NCBI RefSeq assembly: GCF_001594015.1
Contig: NZ_LTBC01000016.1
Location: 1-63,583, forward strand
Reading direction: 5' to 3'
Source of the DNA: Moorella mulderi DSM 14980
GTDB taxonomy: Bacteria; Bacillota; DSM-521; Neomoorellales; Neomoorellaceae
Length of the DNA: 63,583 bases
Numbering within the stretch: the stretch's first letter is position 1; each line of letters opens with the position of its first letter. Of this stretch, positions 1 through 9,244 are shown piece by piece. The position numbers were made by a program, and so were the translations under genes. The notes beneath the pieces are model-generated. The model was not told the origin of the DNA. It was given only the letters and a program-made list of their open reading frames with translations, and did not search any database.

Positions 1-125
1 CAGTACCATAATTGCTTGGGGTTAACGTCTTCATGAGAGGTGCACCATTCTCTGACGCTTTGCCCGCTGGCCTGGTATTCGGCTATCCGGGTTTTCCATA
101 GTGCTTGCCGTTCGGCTTTGGTCAT
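1..125 (-). CDS. tnpA: IS66 accessory protein TnpA, N-terminal part
   Basis: The first 41 codons of a minus-strand gene are present, starting MTKAERQALWKTRIAEYQAS and including REWC. This resembles the short helical N-terminus of IS66-type TnpA accessory proteins. The ATG is at 125-123, with a strong GGAGG ribosome site just upstream, but that site is buried in a hairpin (130-162). The gene is cut by the window edge, so completeness is unknown. TnpA is one of the small proteins encoded ahead of the IS66 TnpC transposase; its exact role is not well established. Confidence 0.7.
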   Translation of the reverse strand, partial: MTKAERQALWKTRIAEYQASGQSVREWCTSHEDVNPKQLWY

Positions 126-129
126 AAAA

Positions 130-162
130 AATCTCCCTCCGTTGGTGTTCTTGAGGGAGATT
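130..162 (-). promoter_or_regulatory. hairpin sequestering the tnpA ribosome binding site
   Basis: A perfect 10-bp inverted repeat (130-139 with 153-162, 13-nt loop) lies directly upstream of tnpA. On the minus strand the right arm holds the GGAGG ribosome site and is followed by a run of T running into the ATG. It can therefore act both as a terminator and as a structure hiding the start site. This would keep transposase-operon expression low and block translation from transcripts entering from outside. Confidence 0.6.
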
Positions 163-323
163 ATCCTATAAATGTTGCTTTGGTGCTAGGTGGGTTGGGT
201 TTGACGCTTACATTGATGCCAGTTAATCCGTGCTGTTTGTTCCCGGATACCCTGGCAAAAACCCCTAAGGAGCGGCTACATCGAAAACCTCGGTCCGTGG
301 GGGCAGTATATGGTAATAAGATC

Positions 324-359
324 AAAAAAGGCTGCCGACCGGTGTAAAGTCAGCAGCCT
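324..359 (-). terminator. intrinsic terminator after ppdK
   Basis: On the minus strand AGGCTGC and GCAGCCT form a perfect 7-bp stem followed at once by six T. It lies about 30 bases past the ppdK stop and would end the regulator-PSRP-ppdK transcript. Bases 212-323 between it and the IS66 end show no gene. Confidence 0.8.
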
Positions 360-387
360 GTAATTTTTTCTCTATTATCCTCCCTTA

Positions 388-3060
388 TTATTCTCCCTTT
401 TGCTCCAGCTGGCCCTTTTTCTCCTTCAAAGCGGCCTGGGCGGCGGCAAGTCTGGCTACCGGCACCCGGAAGGGTGAGCAGCTGACGTAGTTGAGGCCGA
501 TCTGGTGGCAGAACTCTACCGAGCTGGGTTCGCCGCCGTGCTCGCCGCAGATGCCGACTTCCAGTTTGGGATTGGTGCTGCGGCCCAGTTCGACGGCCAT
601 TTTCATGAATTTGCCTACGCCGTCGCGGTCGAGGACGATGAAGGGGTCCTCTTTCAGGATCTTTTCATCAACATACTGGTGCAGGAATTTGCCTTCGGCG
701 TCGTCACGGCTGAAGCCGAAGGTGGTCTGGGTCAGATCGTTGGTGCCGAAGGAGAAGAACTCGGCTTCCCTGGCGATTTCATCGGCCGTGGCGCAGGCCC
801 GCGGCATTTCGATCATGGTGCCGACTTTGTACTCGAAGTCGACGCCCGTCTCTTTCTTAACAGCCGCGGCCACTTCATCCACCAGCTCGTGGAGGCGCTT
901 TAACTCATTGACATGGATGACCAGGGGGATCTCCACTTCCGGCAGGACCTTGATCCCTTCTTTGACCAGCTGGGCGACGGCCTGGAAAATGGCCCGGGCC
1001 TGCATGGCGTAGATCTCCGGATAGGTAATACCTAACCGGCAGCCGCGGTGGCCCAGCATGGGGTTGAATTCGTGCCGCGCCCGCACCTCGCGCAGGAGGG
1101 CCTGCTTTTCTTCCAGCTCTTTGGGATCGCCGTTGGTCGCCTGCAGCCGGGTGACATCCACCAGCAGCTCTTCAATATTGGGCAGGAACTCATGCAGGGG
1201 CGGGTCCAGGAGGCGGATGGTCACCGGCAGGCCCTCCATGGCCTTTAAGATGCCGTAGAAGTCGCCCTGCTGCATGGGCAGGAGTTTGGCCAGGGCCGCT
1301 TCGCGTTCTTCTTTGGTCTTGGCCAGGATCATCTCCTGGACAACGGGCAAGCGGTCAACCTGCATAAACATGTGCTCCGTACGGCAGAGACCGACGCCCT
1401 CGGCGCCGAACTCCCGGGCCCTCCTGGCGTCTTCCGGCGTGTCGGCGTTGGCGCGGACTTTAAGCCGGCGGAAGGAATCGGCCCACTCCAGGATGGTTTC
1501 AAATTCACCGGTCAGCTGCGGGTCAATCAGGGGGACCTCACCCAGCATGACGTTGCCGGTGGAGCCGTCGATGGAGATGATGTCGCCTTCTTTTACCACC
1601 AGGTCGCCGATAAAGAAGCGCTTGTTTTCCACGTCAATCTTAATGGCGTCGCAGCCGGTAACGGCCGGTTTGCCCATGCCCCGGGCCACCACGGCCGCGT
1701 GGCTGGTCATGCCGCCCCGGGCCGTGAGCACGCCCTGGGCCTGGACGATGCCGTGAATATCGTCCGGGGTGGTTTCGGTACGCACCAGGATGACCTTTTG
1801 CCCGTCGAGGCCCATTTTCTCGGCTTCATCGGCGTCGAAGACCACCTGGCCGGAGGCGGCGCCGGGGGAAGCCGGCAGGCCTTTGGCTACCACCTGCAGT
1901 TTGGCTTTGGGGTCGATGCGGCGGTGCATGAGCTGGCCTAATTGTTCGGCATCAACGCGCAGGACGGCTTCTTCCTTGGTAATCAGGCCTTCGTTGACCA
2001 TGTCGACGGCAATTTTAACGGCTGCGGCCGCCGTGCGTTTACCATTGCGGGTCTGGAGGATGAAGAGCTTGCCTTTCTCAATGGTAAACTCGATATCCTG
2101 CATGTCGCGGTAGTGCTTCTCCAGGAGCTGGCAGATATCTTCAAACTGGCGGTAGACTTCCGGCATTTCTTCCTTCAGGCTGCTGATGGGCTTGGGCGTA
2201 CGGATGCCGGCCACTACGTCTTCACCCTGGGCGTTGATGAGGTACTCGCCGTAGACGCCCTTCTCACCGGTGGCCGGGTTGCGGGTAAAGGCCACGCCGG
2301 TACCGCTGGTGGGGCCCATGTTGCCGAAGACCATGGTCTGGATGTTGACGGCTGTACCAAGGTCATCGGGAATCTTATTAATCTTGCGGTAGACGATGGC
2401 CCGCGGGTTGTTCCAGGAGCCAAAGACGGCGCGGATGGCCATGTAAAGCTGTTCCTGGGGGTCCTGGGGGAAGTCGCGGCCGCTCTGGTTCTTGACGACA
2501 TCCTTGTACTCGGCAATAACCTCTCGTAAAGCTTCCGGGGTCAACTCGTTGTCAAATTTGACACCCAGCCGTTCTTTATGTTTTTCCAGGACAGCTTCAA
2601 AATTGTTATGTTCGATTCCCAGGACGACATTGCCAAACATCTGGATGAAGCGGCGGTAGCAGTCCAGGGCAAAGCGCTCGTCGCCCGTCTGGGCGGCCAG
2701 GCCCTTAACCGACTCGTCGTTTAACCCCAGGTTCAGGATGGTGTCCATCATACCGGGCATGGATACGGGCGCCCCGGAACGGACGGAGACGAGCAGGGGA
2801 TTCTGGGGGTCGCCAAGTTTTTTCCCGTTAATGGCCTCGAGATCCTTCAGGCGGGCGGCAACTTCCTCCTCCATGCCAGGCGGGAACTGCTGGCCCAGGC
2901 GGTTGTATTCATTGCAGGCCTCGCAGGTAATGGTAATCCCCTGGGGCACGGGCAGGCCGATGTTGGTCATTTCGGCGAGATTTGCGCCTTTACCCCCGAG
3001 GAGGCGCCGCATGTCGGCCCTACCCTCGCTAAATAGGTAGACATACTTTTTACTTGCCAT
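388..3060 (-). CDS. ppdK: pyruvate, phosphate dikinase
   Basis: This is a full-length 890-residue PPDK (EC 2.7.9.1). It interconverts pyruvate, ATP and phosphate with phosphoenolpyruvate, AMP and pyrophosphate in the cytoplasm. The order is an N-terminal ATP-grasp domain ([10 protein letters not shown] near residue 22), the swivelling phosphohistidine domain with [13 protein letters not shown] (catalytic His454, regulatory Thr452) and a C-terminal PEP/pyruvate barrel (CGEHGG). The ATG at 3060 is chosen because it is preceded by GGAGGGAAGG and gives the family N-terminus; a longer frame upstream runs through the preceding gene. It overlaps the stop of the PSRP gene by 11 bases, suggesting translational coupling. 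The two genes upstream encode its likely regulators. In an acetogen it would serve gluconeogenesis or pyrophosphate-linked glycolysis. Confidence 0.97.
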   Translation of the reverse strand: MASKKYVYLFSEGRADMRRLLGGKGANLAEMTNIGLPVPQGITITCEACNEYNRLGQQFPPGMEEEVAARLKDLEAINGKKLGDPQNPLLVSVRSGAPVSMPGMMDTILNLGLNDESVKGLAAQTGDERFALDCYRRFIQMFGNVVLGIEHNNFEAVLEKHKERLGVKFDNELTPEALREVIAEYKDVVKNQSGRDFPQDPQEQLYMAIRAVFGSWNNPRAIVYRKINKIPDDLGTAVNIQTMVFGNMGPTSGTGVAFTRNPATGEKGVYGEYLINAQGEDVVAGIRTPKPISSLKEEMPEVYRQFEDICQLLEKHYRDMQDIEFTIEKGKLFILQTRNGKRTAAAAVKIAVDMVNEGLITKEEAVLRVDAEQLGQLMHRRIDPKAKLQVVAKGLPASPGAASGQVVFDADEAEKMGLDGQKVILVRTETTPDDIHGIVQAQGVLTARGGMTSHAAVVARGMGKPAVTGCDAIKIDVENKRFFIGDLVVKEGDIISIDGSTGNVMLGEVPLIDPQLTGEFETILEWADSFRRLKVRANADTPEDARRAREFGAEGVGLCRTEHMFMQVDRLPVVQEMILAKTKEEREAALAKLLPMQQGDFYGILKAMEGLPVTIRLLDPPLHEFLPNIEELLVDVTRLQATNGDPKELEEKQALLREVRARHEFNPMLGHRGCRLGITYPEIYAMQARAIFQAVAQLVKEGIKVLPEVEIPLVIHVNELKRLHELVDEVAAAVKKETGVDFEYKVGTMIEMPRACATADEIAREAEFFSFGTNDLTQTTFGFSRDDAEGKFLHQYVDEKILKEDPFIVLDRDGVGKFMKMAVELGRSTNPKLEVGICGEHGGEPSSVEFCHQIGLNYVSCSPFRVPVARLAAAQAALKEKKGQLEQKGE

Positions 3061-3862
3061 AACCTTCCCTCCGATAATAGATTTGGAGTATTTTACCGGC
3101 CGTCTCTTCGACGGCCTTATTGGTAACATCAATCACCGGGCAGCCCAGCTGGTCCATGACTTTACTGGCATAGGCCAGTTCCTGTTCAATCCGGCTCCTG
3201 GTAGCGTAGTCGGCCTGCCCTGGCAAACCTAGGGTTTTCAATCGTTCCTGGCGAATCTGGTACAACTTCTCAGCATCAATGGTCAGCCCTATTATCTTTT
3301 CCGGTGGCAGGGAAAGCAATTCTTCGGGCAGGGGTACCTCCGGTACCAGGGCGAGATTCGCGGCCCGCAGGCGCTTGTGGGCCAGGTACATACACACCGG
3401 CGTCTTGGAAGTCCTGGAAACGCCGATTAAGACCAGGTCGGCGTGGCAGAGGCCCCGGGTATCCTTGCCGTTGTCGTATTTAACGGCAAAATCGATGGCC
3501 TCCATCTTGCGAAAATAATCTTCGTCCAGGCGGCGGATGAGGCCCGGCTCCAGCCGCGGCTGCACTCCCGTCGCCCGGGCTATGGCATCCATCAAGGGGC
3601 CTAACAGGTCTACGGCCGCCAGCCCCCGGTCTGCCGCCAGTTCCAGCAGCTGCTTTTTTAATTCCGGCAGGACCAGGGTAAAGGCAATAATGCCCTGTTC
3701 CTGGGCCGCTTCGTTGATGACCTCTTCCAGGTGCTCGGCATCGGTCACGTAGGGTACCCGGCGGATATCCAGCTCGCCGCCGTCAAACTGGCTGGCCGCC
3801 GCCCGGGCCACATATTCGGCCGTTTCCCCTAAGGAGTCGGAAATAACGTAGATAACGCCGAT
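3050..3862 (-). CDS. PPDK regulatory protein (bifunctional kinase/pyrophosphorylase, DUF299), apparent ATC start
   Basis: This is a member of the PSRP family, which uses ADP to phosphorylate the regulatory Thr of PPDK and inorganic phosphate to remove it. A P-loop GVSRTSKT lies near residues 147-154. The conserved N-terminal segment [18 protein letters not shown] is encoded only if translation starts upstream of 3811. Between the in-frame TAG at 3880-3878 and 3811 there is no ATG, GTG or TTG in frame. The best start is ATC at 3862-3860, seven bases after a GGAGG, giving the family-typical 270 residues; the GTG at 3811 would give only 253 and lose the conserved segment. It follows the CcpN-like gene closely and overlaps ppdK, its expected target. 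Confidence 0.9.
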   Translation of the reverse strand: MGVIYVISDSLGETAEYVARAAASQFDGGELDIRRVPYVTDAEHLEEVINEAAQEQGIIAFTLVLPELKKQLLELAADRGLAAVDLLGPLMDAIARATGVQPRLEPGLIRRLDEDYFRKMEAIDFAVKYDNGKDTRGLCHADLVLIGVSRTSKTPVCMYLAHKRLRAANLALVPEVPLPEELLSLPPEKIIGLTIDAEKLYQIRQERLKTLGLPGQADYATRSRIEQELAYASKVMDQLGCPVIDVTNKAVEETAGKILQIYYRREGYGK

Positions 3863-3877
3863 GGTAAACCCTCCTTC

Positions 3878-4513
3878 CTAGCGGCCGCCTTCTCCCAGTT
3901 CCACAAACAACCTGGTAATGGTCGTCTTGGTTAGGCGGCCTACTACCTCCAGTTTTTTACCCTGCCCATCCACCGGGCGGACCACCGGCAGGGCATCCAC
4001 CTCATGTTCGATTATTTTACGGGCTGCTGTTAGGACGGATTCTTCCGGCGTGGTACAGATAATGTTGGGCATGCGCGTCATAACCACCGAGGCCGGCATC
4101 TTTTGCAGGTCACCGCCGCCAATGGCGGCTTTAAGCAAGTCTTTACGGGAAAGAACACCCTCCAGGTGGCCTTCTTCGTCGACCACCATCAGGGTACCGA
4201 CGTCTTCGATAAACATGTTCACGATGGCATCATAGACCGAGGCACCGGCCCTGATGACCCGCGGCAGTCCTTTGACGTCTCCCACCTTGATTTTTTTAAT
4301 CTCTTCCGCCACCAGGGCCTGGGAGGGTTTGCTGCTTAAAAAATAGCCTACCCGGGGACGGGCTTCCAGGATACCGGACATGGTGAGGACGGCCAGGTCC
4401 GGGCGCAGGGCGGCGCGGGTAAGATTTAACTCCTCGGCAATCTGCTGGCTGGTAATGGGCCCGGAACGTTTAACGATGGCCACTATCTGCTGTTGCCGCG
4501 GGGAAAGCTGCAC
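3878..4513 (-). CDS. ccpN: CcpN-type transcriptional regulator (HTH plus two CBS domains)
   Basis: The protein has 211 residues. The first ~60 form a winged helix-turn-helix (TSQQIAEELNLTRAALRPDLAVL). Two CBS domains occupy about 75-205 (SRKDLLKAAIGG, then DALPVV). In Bacillus, CcpN (YqzB) represses gluconeogenic genes and is encoded beside the PSRP homologue YqfL, the same arrangement as here. The GTG at 4513 follows GGAGGAGGGG. Its position upstream of PSRP and ppdK suggests it controls this operon; the effector bound by the CBS domains is not evident. Confidence 0.88.
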   Translation of the reverse strand: MQLSPRQQQIVAIVKRSGPITSQQIAEELNLTRAALRPDLAVLTMSGILEARPRVGYFLSSKPSQALVAEEIKKIKVGDVKGLPRVIRAGASVYDAIVNMFIEDVGTLMVVDEEGHLEGVLSRKDLLKAAIGGGDLQKMPASVVMTRMPNIICTTPEESVLTAARKIIEHEVDALPVVRPVDGQGKKLEVVGRLTKTTITRLFVELGEGGR

Positions 4514-4606
4514 CTTTTACCCCTCCTCCCGGCCCCCTGCCTGTATACTTTGTAATGTATACCACATACCCAGCCATTTTCCTTCTTGCTTATCAAAAAA
4601 TTTCTG

Positions 4607-6691
4607 CTAGGGAACCAGGCGGGAAAAATCGGCTACCTGAAAAACCAGGTCCACGACCCCCTGGAGCAGGGCCAGGCGGTTGTTGCGAACTTCTTTTTCC
4701 GGCGCCATGACCAAGACGCCGTCAAAGAAGGCGTCAATGGGTTCTCGTAAAGGGGCCATGGCCTTTAAAGCTTCCAGGTAATTGCCTGCCTTAAGCTTTG
4801 GTTCCGCCTGCTGCCGTACCTGTTCCAGGGCCCGGTAAAGATCGATTTCCACTTTTTCTTTTAATGCATCCGGCTGCAGAACATACCTTTCCCCGGCCTG
4901 GCGGGCCAGGTTGAAGGCGCGGGTGAAGGCCGTCTGCAGGGCGGCAAAACCTTCCTCTTCCCGGAAGGAGCTGAGATCCCGGGCGCGGTGGTAGACGCCG
5001 GCCAGGTCGTCGCTGCCGGCGGCCAGGCAGGCCTGGATCACATCAAAACGTATGCCTTTTTCGGCCAGGATATGCTCCAGCCGCTGGCGGCAGAACCCGG
5101 CCAGCTGTTCCTGGACGGCGGTTAAATCCTGGGCCAGCCGGATGCCGCCCTCCGTATAACCTTCATAGGCGGCAGCAATGACCCCGGCCAGGGAAAATTT
5201 CAAATCGAGTTCCACGGCCATGGTTACCAAACCTGTGGCCTGGCGGCGCAGGGCGTAGGGATCCTGGGAGCCGGTTGGTATTAACCCGGCACCAAAGCAG
5301 CCCACCAGGGTGTCCAGGCGGTCGGCCAGGCCCACGACCATACCCGTCAGGGAATCGGGCAGGCGGTCGCCGGCAAAGCGCGGCCAGTAGTGCTGGCGGA
5401 TACCCTGGCAGACTTCGGGGACCTCCCCGTCGTGGGCGGCGTAATAGGAGCCCATAATCCCCTGGAGCTCGGGGAATTCATAAACCATGGAGGTTACCAG
5501 GTCGGCCTTGGCCAGCTCCGCCGTGCGCTCGACAACCGGGACCAGCTCCCCCGGCAGGTCCAGGGCCTGGACCAGCATCCGGCTCAACCGCATCAACCGC
5601 CGGGTCTTGGCTAGCATGGTCCCCAGGCTTTCCTGGAAGACGATTTCCTCCAGTTTATCCACCCTGGCAGCCAGGGGTGTCTTCTGGTCTTCCCGGTAAA
5701 AGAAAGCGGCGTCGGCGAGCCTGGCTGCCAGCACCCTTTCATTGCCGCGGCTGATGGTATCCAGGTGCCCGGCCGTACCGTTATGGACGGTAATAAACAG
5801 GGGGAGGAGTTCGCCCCGGTCATCCCATACGGGGAAATAGCGCTGGTGGTCACGCATGGGGGTAATGACTACTTCCCGGGGGAGCTTTAAGTATTCCGGG
5901 TTAAAGCGGCCGGTTAGGGCCGTGGGGTATTCCAGCAGGTAATTGATCTCTTCCAGTAAACCGGTGTCTTCTTCCACCCGCCCCCCTTCCCGGGCGGCAA
6001 GTTGAGTAACCTGCTCCCAGATCAGCCGCCGGCGGCGGTGCTGGTCGGCCAGGACGTAATTCTTCTCCAGGACCTGGAGGTAGGCGGGAGCAGCCGGCAC
6101 TTCATGGGGACCGGGGGCCAGGAAGCGGTGGCCGTAAGTTACGCGGCCGGAGGTGAGACCGGCCAGCTCCAGGGGGACGACCTCCTCCCCGAAGAGGGCC
6201 AGGATCCAGCGAATGGGGCGGGCGAAACGCATCTCCAGGGAGCCCCAGCGCATGGGTTTGGGGAAAGTTAAGCCGTTAACTACGGCCGCCAGCAGGTCCG
6301 GCAGGACTTCCCGGGCGGGCCGCCCGGCTTCTTTCTTGACGGCAAAGACATACTCCCCGCCGTTAATTTTACGGGTGACCAGTTCCTCTACCGGCACACC
6401 GTTGTTACGGGCAAATCCCAGGGCGGCTTTCGTGGGCTGGCCGTCGGCAGTAAAGGCCACTTTGACCGGTGGCCCCTTGATTTCCTGCACCAGTTCCTCC
6501 TGCTCTTCAGCCAGGCCGGTTATGTAAAGGGCCAGCCGGCGGGGGGTACCGTAGGTTGTTACCTGCTGGTATTTTAAGCGGTACTCCTGTAAAAGCTGCC
6601 CGGCCAGAGCCGCCATTTGCTCCAGGGCCGGAGGCATGAAGCGGGCAGGAATCTCTTCGGTACCTATTTCAAATACAAGGTCGCGGGCCAC
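4607..6691 (-). CDS. glyS: glycyl-tRNA synthetase beta subunit
   Basis: This is the 694-residue beta subunit of the bacterial alpha2beta2 glycyl-tRNA synthetase, which charges tRNA-Gly in the cytoplasm. The N-terminus (DLVFEIGTEEIPARFM) and the C-terminal part, which holds the anticodon-binding region, match the family. It starts at GTG 6691, three bases after the glyQ stop, and its ribosome site AAGGAGGG lies inside the end of glyQ, so the two are coupled. Length is normal and no break is visible. Confidence 0.97.
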   Translation of the reverse strand: MARDLVFEIGTEEIPARFMPPALEQMAALAGQLLQEYRLKYQQVTTYGTPRRLALYITGLAEEQEELVQEIKGPPVKVAFTADGQPTKAALGFARNNGVPVEELVTRKINGGEYVFAVKKEAGRPAREVLPDLLAAVVNGLTFPKPMRWGSLEMRFARPIRWILALFGEEVVPLELAGLTSGRVTYGHRFLAPGPHEVPAAPAYLQVLEKNYVLADQHRRRRLIWEQVTQLAAREGGRVEEDTGLLEEINYLLEYPTALTGRFNPEYLKLPREVVITPMRDHQRYFPVWDDRGELLPLFITVHNGTAGHLDTISRGNERVLAARLADAAFFYREDQKTPLAARVDKLEEIVFQESLGTMLAKTRRLMRLSRMLVQALDLPGELVPVVERTAELAKADLVTSMVYEFPELQGIMGSYYAAHDGEVPEVCQGIRQHYWPRFAGDRLPDSLTGMVVGLADRLDTLVGCFGAGLIPTGSQDPYALRRQATGLVTMAVELDLKFSLAGVIAAAYEGYTEGGIRLAQDLTAVQEQLAGFCRQRLEHILAEKGIRFDVIQACLAAGSDDLAGVYHRARDLSSFREEEGFAALQTAFTRAFNLARQAGERYVLQPDALKEKVEIDLYRALEQVRQQAEPKLKAGNYLEALKAMAPLREPIDAFFDGVLVMAPEKEVRNNRLALLQGVVDLVFQVADFSRLVP

Positions 6692-6694
6692 GGG

Positions 6695-7624
<930 letters not shown>

Positions 7625-7652
7625 ATGGAATTACTCCTTTATATATGAGAAT

Positions 7653-7710
7653 AAAAAAGCTCCCGCCTGGCCAGGGACGGGAGCTAACTTTTCGTGGTAA
7701 CATAGCGGCC
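7653..7710 (-). promoter_or_regulatory. T-box-like remnant with terminator in glyQS leader
   Basis: On the minus strand AGCTCCCG and CGGGAGCT form a perfect 8-bp stem followed by six T, just before the glyQ ribosome site. Immediately upstream is TGTTACCACGAAAAG, which resembles the T-box core and its linker. However the leader from the predicted start is only about 105 nt, far too short for the usual stem I with specifier loop, and the UGGN that pairs with uncharged tRNA is altered. It is an attenuator of some kind; the T-box ancestry is inference. Confidence 0.55.
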
Positions 7711-7736
7711 GGCCCCTGCCAGCCTCACATGACAAT

Positions 7737-7765
7737 AATTTAGCAAAACCTCCTCTACTTGTCAA
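7737..7765 (-). promoter_or_regulatory. sigma-A promoter for glyQS
   Basis: TTGACA (7765-7760), a 17-base spacer and TAAATT (7742-7737) form a near-consensus promoter on the minus strand. The -35 box overlaps the last codons of the DUF4342 gene. Transcription would start about 7730 and run through the leader terminator into glyQ. Confidence 0.7.
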
Positions 7766-8195
7766 CCTGGTTCTCTACATCCAGGGGATGTTCTTCCACC
7801 TGGCCGTCACGCCGCTCTACTTCCAGGGTGTAGCGGTTAAAGAGGGCCGCTACCGTGCTCAAGCCTGCTAATATGGCCAGCTCGCTGCTGGCCAGGACCC
7901 CCAGGACCCCCAGGGCGCCAACGGTTGCCGGTATTTCGGCCACGGTTTTGCCGTCCTTTTTGACTTTAATCCGCGTGACATTTCCCTGGCGCAGGATGCT
8001 GCGAATGCGCTCCACCAGTTTACCGCTCCAGCTGGCCAGTTCCTTCTGGAGCCCTTCCCTGGTACTCTCTTCGTACTGGACCAGGGCCTCCAGGACATCA
8101 CCCCCGGCCCGCTCCAGGGCCTCCTTAGCTTCCCGGTAACTTAATCCTAAGCGCTCGCGCAGCTGGTCGATTTTTTCCAGTTCCGTCATCATCAT
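7755..8195 (-). CDS. UBA-like/DUF4342 protein
   Basis: This 146-residue protein has a UBA/TS-N-like three-helix N-terminus (about 3-42, LSYREAKEALERAGGDVLEAL), followed by the DUF4342 region (about 48-115), which ends in a hydrophobic GALGVLGVLASSELAILAGLS stretch. No enzymatic motif is seen; a membrane-associated role is possible. Translation could start at any of three consecutive ATG codons after GGGGG. The start lies 71 bases inside the recO frame, an unusually long overlap. It is absent from the Bacillus recO-glyQ neighbourhood, so it is an insertion in the conserved gene order. Confidence 0.75.
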   Translation of the reverse strand: MMMTELEKIDQLRERLGLSYREAKEALERAGGDVLEALVQYEESTREGLQKELASWSGKLVERIRSILRQGNVTRIKVKKDGKTVAEIPATVGALGVLGVLASSELAILAGLSTVAALFNRYTLEVERRDGQVEEHPLDVENQVDK

Positions 8196-8943
8196 TGCCC
8201 CCTATTTCATTAATCAAAGCACGGGATTTGAGTTTCCTGTCTAAATAGTATTCCAAAAAGGCGGGCATAATTTCCTCCAGCTCCCGGGCGAGGTAAGGGC
8301 TAATCTGCAATCGCCGGAGATGCCGCCAGTTCATATGATTTAACTGTTGCCAGATCTTTATACTTCCCGGCATTACCTGGTACTCCGGACCCTCCCGGCC
8401 CCGGCAGTCCGGGCAAATGGTACCGCCAGCGGCCGGGGCTACGATTACCCCCCCGGCACTCCTTAAAGGTCCCCCACAGGAGGCGCAGCGGTCCAGGCGG
8501 GGCTCCAGGCCCAGGATTTTTAACGTCCGGGCTTCAAAGGCCCGGGCTACCAGTCCCGGTGGCGCCACGGCCAGCAACTCCAGCCCCTGTTTTAAAAGAT
8601 TATACATGGAGGGGATCACCTGGCCGGGCATGACGACGCTGTCGGCTATCTCCACCAGGTAACAGGCATAGGCCAGGCGCCTCAGGTCCTGGCGTAAAGG
8701 GGCGAAGATAGACTGCACCTCACACTGGGTGACGGTGGCCAAGCTTTTGCCGGCGTAAAATAAAAAGCGGGACCAGCAGAGCTGCTGGGTACCGCTGCGC
8801 AGGCTGCTTTTGGGTTTACGCACCCCTTTTACGATGGCGTCCAGCTTACCATAATGGGGGGTGAGGATGGTTAATAGCTGGTCAGTTTCCCGGTAGTCCC
8901 GGGTTTTCAGGACAATGCCTTCGGTCCGGAAATAACCCGCCAT
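8125..8943 (-). CDS. recO: DNA repair protein RecO
   Basis: This is a 272-residue RecO, which loads RecA onto SSB-coated single-stranded DNA with RecR. It has an OB-fold N-terminus (GIVLKTRDYRETDQLLTILT), a helical middle and a CASC...CPDC zinc motif. The last ~25 residues, beyond EIGGNDDDG, overlap the start of the DUF4342 gene in another frame and are probably not conserved. Gene order era-yqzL-recO-glyQ matches other Firmicutes. Confidence 0.95.
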   Translation of the reverse strand: MAGYFRTEGIVLKTRDYRETDQLLTILTPHYGKLDAIVKGVRKPKSSLRSGTQQLCWSRFLFYAGKSLATVTQCEVQSIFAPLRQDLRRLAYACYLVEIADSVVMPGQVIPSMYNLLKQGLELLAVAPPGLVARAFEARTLKILGLEPRLDRCASCGGPLRSAGGVIVAPAAGGTICPDCRGREGPEYQVMPGSIKIWQQLNHMNWRHLRRLQISPYLARELEEIMPAFLEYYLDRKLKSRALINEIGGNDDDGTGKNRPAARALRIKLPGS

Positions 8944-9027
8944 TTTTATGACCTCCGGAAGAACTTTTACAACCCGGCTTTATTTTAATCGCCAGCTCCC
9001 GCGCCGGCCTCCTTGACCGGCAGAAAG

Positions 9028-9165
9028 CTAACTACGACCTTCCTGCGGGCTGCTGGTAGTTGAAGGAGAGGATTCAACGGGTTCCAGGATACCACGGTAA
9101 AGGAGGTAGGCCTCAATGCTGCCAGTAAGGGTAAACAATTGCCACCAGGCTTCGTTTATTGTCAT
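9028..9165 (-). CDS. yqzL: YqzL-like small protein
   Basis: A 45-codon gene (48 if the upstream ATG at 9174 is used) encodes MTINEAWWQLFTLTGSIEAY followed by LLYRGILEPVE. The pattern W..F..TGxI..YLL is that of YqzL, a tiny protein of unknown function found between era and recO in Firmicutes, exactly its place here. The second ATG is preferred because GGAAAGG stands nine bases before it but directly abuts the first ATG. Confidence 0.75.
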   Translation of the reverse strand: MTINEAWWQLFTLTGSIEAYLLYRGILEPVESSPSTTSSPQEGRS

Positions 9166-9244
9166 GGTCGTCATCCTTTCCGGGTTTCTCCACTGCTCAG
9201 GTACTAAATAGACTGGCCTGAATGCAAAGCCTTATACCAGGTTT

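Larger units (their letters stand above)
1..211 (-). mobile_element. IS66-family insertion sequence, 5' end (runs off window)
   Basis: Read on the minus strand, the element begins at 211 with GTAAGCGTCAAACCC, which has the GTAAGCG start typical of IS66-family terminal repeats. About 85 bases further in lies the tnpA-like gene. The rest of the element lies outside the window. Terminus and first gene agree in orientation and spacing, so the family call is good. The number of further genes and whether the copy is intact cannot be seen. Confidence 0.75.

Noticed and set aside
491-2529. Long plus-strand open frames opposite ppdK
   Set aside because: High GC content creates antisense frames; they have no ribosome sites or recognisable domains, and ppdK is certain.
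7653-7765. Full T-box riboswitch upstream of glyQ
   Set aside because: Leader too short and the tRNA-pairing UGGN is not intact; kept only as a T-box-like remnant.
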